This document shows, one piece after another, positions 17,456 through 21,922 of a stretch of 21,922 nt of DNA; position 1 is the stretch's first letter, and each line of letters opens with the position of its first letter. The notes beneath the pieces were generated by a model. The model searched no databases. It was not told the origin of the DNA and was given only the letters and a program-made list of their open reading frames with translations. This stretch comes from Lactobacillaceae bacterium (GTDB lineage: Bacteria; Bacillota; Bacilli; Lactobacillales; Lactobacillaceae). The DNA is taken from contig CADFHB010000012.1 in assembly GCA_902834055.1 (NCBI GenBank), positions 1-21,922 on the forward strand. Reading direction: 5' to 3'. The position numbers and the translations under genes were made by a program.

Positions 17456-18610
17456 TTAACCAATTCCTCGCGACCACTGGAACTGCAGGTTGACCTCCGC
17501 CAGGTCGATTACCTTCCTAATCATGAGGGCACCGGCACCAAGGAGGGAGACGTACTTGGAACCGCTGATTGAAGTGATTGGCACTTGCACCTTTCGCTTT
17601 TCTGCGGCGACCTTGATTTGTCCTGTCAGGCCGGGGATGTTCTCGGTTAGTGGGGAGTTGATGAAGAGCCTTTCGGGACCATACAGCATCTGGAGGTTGA
17701 AGAGGGTTTGGGCAACGATATCGGCAAAACCATCAAGCACCTGCTGGACCACTGCGGTCGGTTCGGTACATGCCTGGTAAAATTCTTCTAATGAAGAAAG
17801 CCGGTGCCCAATTGTTTGGCTGACCCGGTTGACCAGGTCATCGACGGAGATGTAGTCGCCGACCTCCTGGAGTTTTCCACGGCTGTTGGGGATGATGACA
17901 CTGCCGAGTTCGCCGACCATCCCCCGAAAGCCACTGAACAACTTGTGGTTTGCGATGACCCCAATCCCGGGCCCCCGGTGGATACTTAAAACAACCAGGT
18001 TGGCGAGACTATCCTGATTGGCGTAGTCCCGCTCATAAATAGCCGCCAGGTTGGCTTCGTTCCCGATCATCACGGGAACCTGGTAACGGTCGGCAAAGTA
18101 TTGCTGGAGGTCGATCCCTTTGGTGGCATAGTAGGGAGAGTGGATGATCTTGTTCTGGTCGACGACGGCGTGAATTGAAAAGCTGATTCCTAACAGACCG
18201 TGCTCGGTATCATTATTTTTGGCTGCCGTAGCGAGTTCACGGTTGATCAGGTCCATTACTTGAAGAATATCATGATTTTGCGCAGGGAAACGTTGGAAGG
18301 AGATTTCCTGACCATCGGCGTAGAGAAACATCACAAATAATGAATCATAAGTTATGTTGAAGCAGGCGACATAACCAAAGTGACTATTAATGGTAAAGAG
18401 CTCCGGCTTCCGGCCTCCACCTTCAGTTGAATTTCCCCGGCCGAGGTGGGCAACGTAGCCTTGCTGGTCGAGTTCCGCAAAGATTGATGAAATGGTCGAC
18501 TTATGCAGTCCCGTATTACGGGCGATGTCCGCTCGTGAAATGGCAGCATTGTTAAAGAGCTGCTGTTTAACGCGTTTGATGTTATTTAGTCGGGTAAGGT
18601 CCCGCTCCAT
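17456..18610 (-). CDS. xylR: Xylose operon repressor XylR (ROK family, paralogue 3)
   Basis: This 384-residue repressor has an N-terminal winged helix-turn-helix (recognition helix LHKSTISSIFAEL, wing GGGRKPELF) and a C-terminal ROK domain for the inducer (MIGNEANLAAIYERD, LSIHRGPGIGVIAN). The zinc motif is replaced (GELGS). The ATG at 18610 has AGGGAG eight bases upstream. It diverges from xylA, with an operator, a cre-like site and both promoters in the 216 bases between them; this is the classical position of xylR. It should repress xylose genes and be released by xylose, probably together with the close paralogue at 1765-2934, whose recognition helix differs at only a few positions. The xylR name rests on the xylA context. 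Confidence 0.9.
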   Translation of the reverse strand: MERDLTRLNNIKRVKQQLFNNAAISRADIARNTGLHKSTISSIFAELDQQGYVAHLGRGNSTEGGGRKPELFTINSHFGYVACFNITYDSLFVMFLYADGQEISFQRFPAQNHDILQVMDLINRELATAAKNNDTEHGLLGISFSIHAVVDQNKIIHSPYYATKGIDLQQYFADRYQVPVMIGNEANLAAIYERDYANQDSLANLVVLSIHRGPGIGVIANHKLFSGFRGMVGELGSVIIPNSRGKLQEVGDYISVDDLVNRVSQTIGHRLSSLEEFYQACTEPTAVVQQVLDGFADIVAQTLFNLQMLYGPERLFINSPLTENIPGLTGQIKVAAEKRKVQVPITSISGSKYVSLLGAGALMIRKVIDLAEVNLQFQWSRGIG

Positions 18611-18653
18611 AGAAAAAACTCCCTATAATTTAATTGATAAAGCTAATGTTTAT

Positions 18654-18681
18654 TTTATATCTGTTCAGGCCCACGAGACAA
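18654..18681 (-). promoter_or_regulatory. Candidate promoter of the third ROK gene
   Basis: On the minus strand TTGTCT (plus 18676-18681) and TATAAA (plus 18654-18659) are 16 bases apart. The -35 is only moderate. It leaves a leader of about 40 bases before the ATG at 18610. Confidence 0.4.
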
Positions 18682-18735
18682 GGAATTTCTCCCGCAGGAC
18701 GACCCTAAATTTGGCCCAAAGAAAAATTTCTTTTG

Positions 18736-18749
18736 AGAAAGGGTTTACA
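18736..18749. promoter_or_regulatory. cre-like site overlapping the xylA -35
   Basis: AGAAAGGGTTTACA agrees with TGWNANCGNTNWCA at 12 of 14 positions; the first base and the C of the central CG differ. It overlaps the -35 TTTACA, consistent with carbon catabolite repression of xylA. Confidence 0.55.
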
Positions 18750-18772
18750 AAGTCGGGTGCGGAGTGTATATT
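18744..18772 (+). promoter_or_regulatory. Promoter of xylA
   Basis: TTTACA (18744-18749) and TATATT (18767-18772) each match five of six consensus bases and are 17 bases apart, with TG immediately before the -10. The predicted start falls at the left edge of the operator at 18781. Confidence 0.8.
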
Positions 18773-18780
18773 AAGAATTG

Positions 18781-18805
18781 TAAGTTAGTTGTTTATACAA
18801 ACTAA
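18781..18805. promoter_or_regulatory. XylR operator of xylA
   Basis: The inverted arms TTAGTT (18785-18790) and AACTAA (18800-18805) surround GTTTATACA. The right arm extends to ACAAACTAA, the classic XylR half-site. It covers the predicted transcription start between the promoter and the AGGAGG of xylA, so bound XylR would block initiation. Its left part recurs at 12495 and, inverted, at 13780. Confidence 0.75.
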
Positions 18806-18826
18806 ATATTTCAGGAGGCTATCGAT

Positions 18827-20176
18827 ATGGCTGATTTATGGAAAAATATTGGCGACATTAAGTACGAAGGACCACACAAGAGTGTTAAGTCCGGTTTGTT
18901 CTATCAATACTACAACCCAGATGAAGTAATCCTGGGCAAGAAGATGAAGGATTGGCTGCGGTTTGCCGTTGCCTACTGGCACACATTTGACCAACGTCTG
19001 GTCGACCCATTTGGTGATGGTACTGCAATGCGTCCTTACGACAAGTACACTGACCCAATGGACCAAGCCTTAGCTAAGGTTGACTACGCATTTGAATTCT
19101 ACAAGAAGTTAGGTGTTAACTTCCTTTGCTTCCACGACCGTGACCTTGCTCCAGAAGGTGATACCCTTCGTGAAACCAACAAGAACTTGGACAAGATCGT
19201 TGACAAGATTGTTGAATATCAAAAGTCCACTGGCATGAAGGTCCTTTGGAACACTTCTAACCTCTTCACTAACCCACGGTTCCTTGAAGGTGCTGGTACT
19301 GCTCCATCCGCTAAGATTTACGCTTACGCTTGTGCCCAACTGAAGCACAGCCTGGAAATCGGTAAGCGGGTTGGCTCCGAAAACTATGTCTTCTGGGGTG
19401 GCCGTGAAGGTTACGAATCACTTTGGAACACTGAAATGAAGCGTGAACAATCACACATCGCTAAGTTCTTCCACATGGCTAAGGACTACGCTAACGAAAT
19501 CGGCTTCGATGCCCAAATGCTTCTTGAACCAAAGCCAAAGGAACCAACTACTCACCAATACGACTTTGATGCTGCTACAACCATCAACTTCATGCGTGAA
19601 TACGGCCTGGACAAGGACTTCAAGCTTAACCTTGAAGGTAACCACGCTAACTTGGCTGGTCACACTTACCAACACGAAATTCGGGTTGCTCGTGAAGCTG
19701 GCCTGCTTGGTTCTCTTGACGCTAACCAAGGTGACAAGCTGATTGGTTGGGACATTGATGAATACCCATCCAACCTGTACGAAACTACTGCTGCTATGTG
19801 GGAAGTTATCGAAAACGGTAGCATTGGACCTCGTGGTGGTCTGAACTTCGATGCTAAGCCACGGCGGACTTCATTCAAGCCAGAAGACCTGTTCTACGGT
19901 CACATTGTTGGTATGGATAGCTTTGCTGCTGGTCTACGGGTTGCCGCTGCAATGAAGGAAGACGGCTTCTTAGATGACATTCTGAAGAAGCGTTACGCTA
20001 GCTGGGACGAAGGTCTTGGTAAGCGGATCGAAGAAGGCAAGGAAGACTTCAAGAGCATCGAAAAGACCGTTATCGATACTCCACAATCTGAACTCCGTGC
20101 TGCAACTCAATCTGACCACCTTGAAGAAATCAAGGATACTATCAACCACTACATGATTGAAACACTTGCTAAATAA
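18827..20176 (+). CDS. xylA: Xylose isomerase
   Basis: This 449-residue class II xylose isomerase converts D-xylose to D-xylulose in the cytoplasm. The active site is complete: His103 and Asp106 in [11 protein letters not shown], the FWGGREGYE loop at 189-197, metal ligands Glu234 in LLEPKPKEP, Glu270 in NLEGNH, His273, Asp298 in GSLDANQGD, Asp309 and Asp311 in WDIDEYP, and Asp342 in NFDAK. The ATG is preceded by AGGAGG. The codons are strongly biased to a few choices (GCT, CGT, CTT, AAG, GAA), more than in the neighbours, as expected for a highly expressed gene. It diverges from xylR and precedes xylB by 177 bases. Regulation by XylR and CcpA is suggested by the operator and cre-like site in front. 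Confidence 0.98.
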   Translation: MADLWKNIGDIKYEGPHKSVKSGLFYQYYNPDEVILGKKMKDWLRFAVAYWHTFDQRLVDPFGDGTAMRPYDKYTDPMDQALAKVDYAFEFYKKLGVNFLCFHDRDLAPEGDTLRETNKNLDKIVDKIVEYQKSTGMKVLWNTSNLFTNPRFLEGAGTAPSAKIYAYACAQLKHSLEIGKRVGSENYVFWGGREGYESLWNTEMKREQSHIAKFFHMAKDYANEIGFDAQMLLEPKPKEPTTHQYDFDAATTINFMREYGLDKDFKLNLEGNHANLAGHTYQHEIRVAREAGLLGSLDANQGDKLIGWDIDEYPSNLYETTAAMWEVIENGSIGPRGGLNFDAKPRRTSFKPEDLFYGHIVGMDSFAAGLRVAAAMKEDGFLDDILKKRYASWDEGLGKRIEEGKEDFKSIEKTVIDTPQSELRAATQSDHLEEIKDTINHYMIETLAK

Positions 20177-20187
20177 TGATTCCCTCT

Positions 20188-20214
20188 TTTGAACTCAAGT
20201 AATTGAGGCTCAAA
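20188..20214 (+). other. Imperfect hairpin after xylA
   Basis: TTTGA and CTCAA (20188-20198) pair with TTGAG and TCAAA (20203-20214), with a small internal bulge. No T-run follows. It could protect the 3' end of the xylA message rather than terminate it. Confidence 0.35.
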
Positions 20215-20286
20215 TACTAATAACAGCAACTACCTATCAATTAATCTAAAAATTTCCGTGTAGATCATTATTTATCTGTAGTGTCT

Positions 20287-20292
20287 TATAAT
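20287..20292 (+). promoter_or_regulatory. Likely -10 of an xylB promoter
   Basis: A perfect TATAAT lies 62 bases before the xylB ATG. No good -35 stands 16-18 bases upstream (ATCATT at 20264), and no XylR operator or cre match is visible near it. xylB may thus have its own weak promoter beside readthrough from xylA. Confidence 0.45.
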
Positions 20293-20330
20293 AAAAGGGC
20301 CGAGGCAATCAACTTTGCCCCGACCCTTTT
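20293..20330 (+). terminator. Terminator-like hairpin between xylA and xylB
   Basis: AAAAGGG at 20293 pairs with CCCTTTT ending at 20330, and the inner part (CG, GGCAA with TTGCC, CG) extends the stem to 14 of 16 paired positions with a six-base loop. The downstream side ends TTTTGTC. It would end xylA transcripts. It begins directly after the TATAAT, so it also covers the expected start of an xylB transcript. Confidence 0.7.
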
Positions 20331-20353
20331 GTCATTGAAAGGAATGAAATGAA

Positions 20354-21862
20354 ATGAACGAATACGTAATCGGTGTTGACCTCGGGACTAGTGCGGTCAA
20401 GGTTTCCGCAATGGACCCGGAAGGCCAAATTGCCGCCCAGGAAAGCTATGGCTATGAACTCCACCAACCACACCCGGGTTACAGTGAACAGGATCCGCGA
20501 GACTGGCTCTACGGAACGACCATTGCCATTGACCGCCTGATCCTCCGGGATGGCCTAAAGGCAGAGGAAATCAAGGGGATTTCCTTCTCCGGACAAATGC
20601 ACGGCCTGGTATTACTGGATGAGAATGGCCAGGTCCTTCGTCCGGCAATGCTGTGGAACGACACCCGGACCACCAAGCAGTGTGAAGAAATTAAGGAAAA
20701 GCTCGGTGATAAGTTTATCGACATCACCGGTAACCGGGCCCTGGAAGGGTTCACCTTACCTAAACTGTTGTGGGTCAAGGAAAACCAGCCGGAGATTTGG
20801 GCCAAGGCCAAGAGCTTCCTCTTACCTAAGGACTACGTGCGCTTCATTATGACTGGCAAACAAGCAATTGATTATTCTGACGCAACCGGGACCGTCCTCT
20901 ACGACATTAAGAAGGGGACCTGGAGCAAGGAAATTTGTGAGGTCTTTGATATCCCGATGTCAATGTGCCCACCATTGATGCGGTCAATTGATGAAGCCGG
21001 AACGGTAACGGACTACTACTCGATGTTCTCTGGCCTGAAGAAGTCCACCCGTGTCTTTGGTGGTGGTGGTGACAACGCCTGTGGGGCGGTTGGTGCCGGT
21101 ATCCTCCAACCAAACATGGTGATGTCCAGTATCGGGACCTCAGGGGTTGTCTTGAAATACGAACCAGACGCTAACGTTAACTACCACGGGGCCCTCCAGT
21201 ATGAATGCCACGCTATTCCTGATACTTACTACTCCATGGGGGTTACCCTGGCGGCAGGACACTCGCTAAACTGGTTCAAACACACCTTCGCTGCTGACGA
21301 GGACTTTACCGCAATGGTTAACAAGGCTGCTGAACGGCCATTGGGCGCTAATGGCCTTCTCTTCACCCCATACGTCGTTGGTGAACGGACCCCGTATGCC
21401 GACGCGGATATTCGGGGAAGCTTCATCGGTGTTGACAGCATGCAGAACAAGTATGACTTTGTCCGGGCGGTTATTGAAGGAATTACCTTCAGTTTCCGTG
21501 ACATTCTCAACATTTATGACCAACACGGCCAGGCCTTCGACACCGTCGTTGCCATCGGTGGGGGTGCCAAGAGTGACTTCTGGCTCCAACTCCAGGCCAA
21601 TGTCTTCAACAAGAAAGTCGTTTCTCTGACTAACGAGCAGGGACCAGGCCTTGGTGCTGCCATGCTGGCTGCTGTTGGCCTTGGCTGGTACGACTCCCTG
21701 CAGGACTGCGCAAAGAAGTTTGTTCACTTCGGCAAGACCTACGAACCACAAGCTGATGCCGTTGCCAAGTACAACGACCTCTACAAGGTTTACCACCAAG
21801 TTTATGACCAGACTAAGGGCCTCAGCCACCAGCTGATGAAGCTCCGGAATAACTGGGATTAA
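20354..21862 (+). CDS. xylB: Xylulokinase
   Basis: This 502-residue FGGY-family kinase phosphorylates D-xylulose to xylulose 5-phosphate with ATP, feeding the phosphoketolase pathway. Visible features are the N-terminal phosphate loop DLGTSAVK at 9-16, the sugar-contact motif SGQMHGLV at 79-86, WNDTR at 101-105, the catalytic base Asp240 in [12 protein letters not shown], and the C-terminal [17 protein letters not shown] typical of xylulokinases. The length is normal. The ATG at 20354 has AAAGGAA about ten bases upstream. It lies 177 bases after xylA with a terminator-like hairpin and a -10 box between them, so the two may be only partly co-transcribed. Codon use is less biased than in xylA. 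Confidence 0.97.
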   Translation: MNEYVIGVDLGTSAVKVSAMDPEGQIAAQESYGYELHQPHPGYSEQDPRDWLYGTTIAIDRLILRDGLKAEEIKGISFSGQMHGLVLLDENGQVLRPAMLWNDTRTTKQCEEIKEKLGDKFIDITGNRALEGFTLPKLLWVKENQPEIWAKAKSFLLPKDYVRFIMTGKQAIDYSDATGTVLYDIKKGTWSKEICEVFDIPMSMCPPLMRSIDEAGTVTDYYSMFSGLKKSTRVFGGGGDNACGAVGAGILQPNMVMSSIGTSGVVLKYEPDANVNYHGALQYECHAIPDTYYSMGVTLAAGHSLNWFKHTFAADEDFTAMVNKAAERPLGANGLLFTPYVVGERTPYADADIRGSFIGVDSMQNKYDFVRAVIEGITFSFRDILNIYDQHGQAFDTVVAIGGGAKSDFWLQLQANVFNKKVVSLTNEQGPGLGAAMLAAVGLGWYDSLQDCAKKFVHFGKTYEPQADAVAKYNDLYKVYHQVYDQTKGLSHQLMKLRNNWD

Positions 21863-21870
21863 TTGTAAAA

Positions 21871-21890
21871 GAAGCTGGGAAAAAAGCTTC
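21871..21890 (+). terminator. Hairpin after xylB (GCTGGGAAAA family)
   Basis: GAAGCT (21871-21876) pairs with AGCTTC (21885-21890) around GGGAAAAA. It lies nine bases after the xylB stop. The core GCTGGGAAAA is shared with the hairpins at 2952 and 6985. No T-run follows within the window, so the terminator call is tentative. Confidence 0.5.
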
Positions 21891-21922
21891 AGAGTGCTCC
21901 GTATGGCTAGTATAGGACGATT

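Noticed and set aside
18492..18788. A 98-residue plus-strand frame over the xylR start and the intergenic region
   Set aside because: It overlaps the xylR coding start in antisense and runs through the promoter, with no homology-like pattern or ribosome binding site.

Overview
The window looks like a low-to-mid GC, heterofermentative member of the Lactobacillaceae, most likely Limosilactobacillus or a close relative. This rests on the style of the proteins (Pgi C-terminus, XylA/XylB, GPH transporters, XylR-type ROK repressors), on AGGAGG-like ribosome binding sites and on CcpA-type cre sequences at sugar promoters. The species cannot be fixed from the sequence alone. Almost the whole window is one accessory carbohydrate island for xylose and xylose-containing oligosaccharides, placed next to the 3' end of the housekeeping gene pgi.

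Layout. Positions 1-480 hold the end of pgi, its terminator and a small predicted membrane protein. Two XylR-like ROK repressor genes follow tail to tail (516-1694 plus; 1765-2934 minus). Next is a GH31 alpha-xylosidase (3015-5303 minus), divergent from a GPH-family sugar:cation symporter (5585-6972 plus). This is the XylP-XylQ arrangement known from isoprimeverose use in Lactobacillus pentosus, but here the transporter is interrupted by a one-base deletion near 6674-6677. Then come a ROK sugar kinase (7064-7963) and two tandem GH1 enzymes with 6-phospho-beta-glucosidase signatures (7977-10929). An MFS sugar porter of the xylose:H+ symporter type (11081-12448 minus) and an AraC-type regulator (12742-13653 plus) are divergent. 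A second, intact GPH transporter (13850-15316) is followed by a GH120 beta-xylosidase (15349-17391). The right end has a third XylR-like repressor (17456-18610 minus), divergent from xylA (18827-20176), and then xylB (20354-21862).

How the genes fit together. Oligosaccharides would enter through GPH symporters and free xylose through the MFS porter. None of the hydrolases has a visible signal peptide, so hydrolysis should be cytoplasmic: GH31 removes alpha-linked xylose (isoprimeverose or xyloglucan fragments), GH120 splits beta-xylosides and xylobiose, and the kinase plus GH1 pair could handle beta-glucosides through a 6-phosphate intermediate. XylA and XylB turn xylose into xylulose 5-phosphate for the phosphoketolase pathway. 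The promoters are tied together by repeated XylR-like operators (a 15-base half-site word is identical at the MFS-porter and xylA promoters) and by cre-like CcpA sites, so the island probably works as one regulon: derepressed by xylose and repressed by preferred sugars.

The points most worth a second look are the frameshifted GPH transporter; the non-PTS kinase/phospho-beta-glucosidase module placed beside an alpha-xylosidase; the extra segment between the two catalytic residues of the GH120 enzyme; three XylR paralogues of which two share almost the same recognition helix; a recurrent GCTGGGAAAA hairpin family; and a terminator-like hairpin placed at the predicted start of the xylB transcript.
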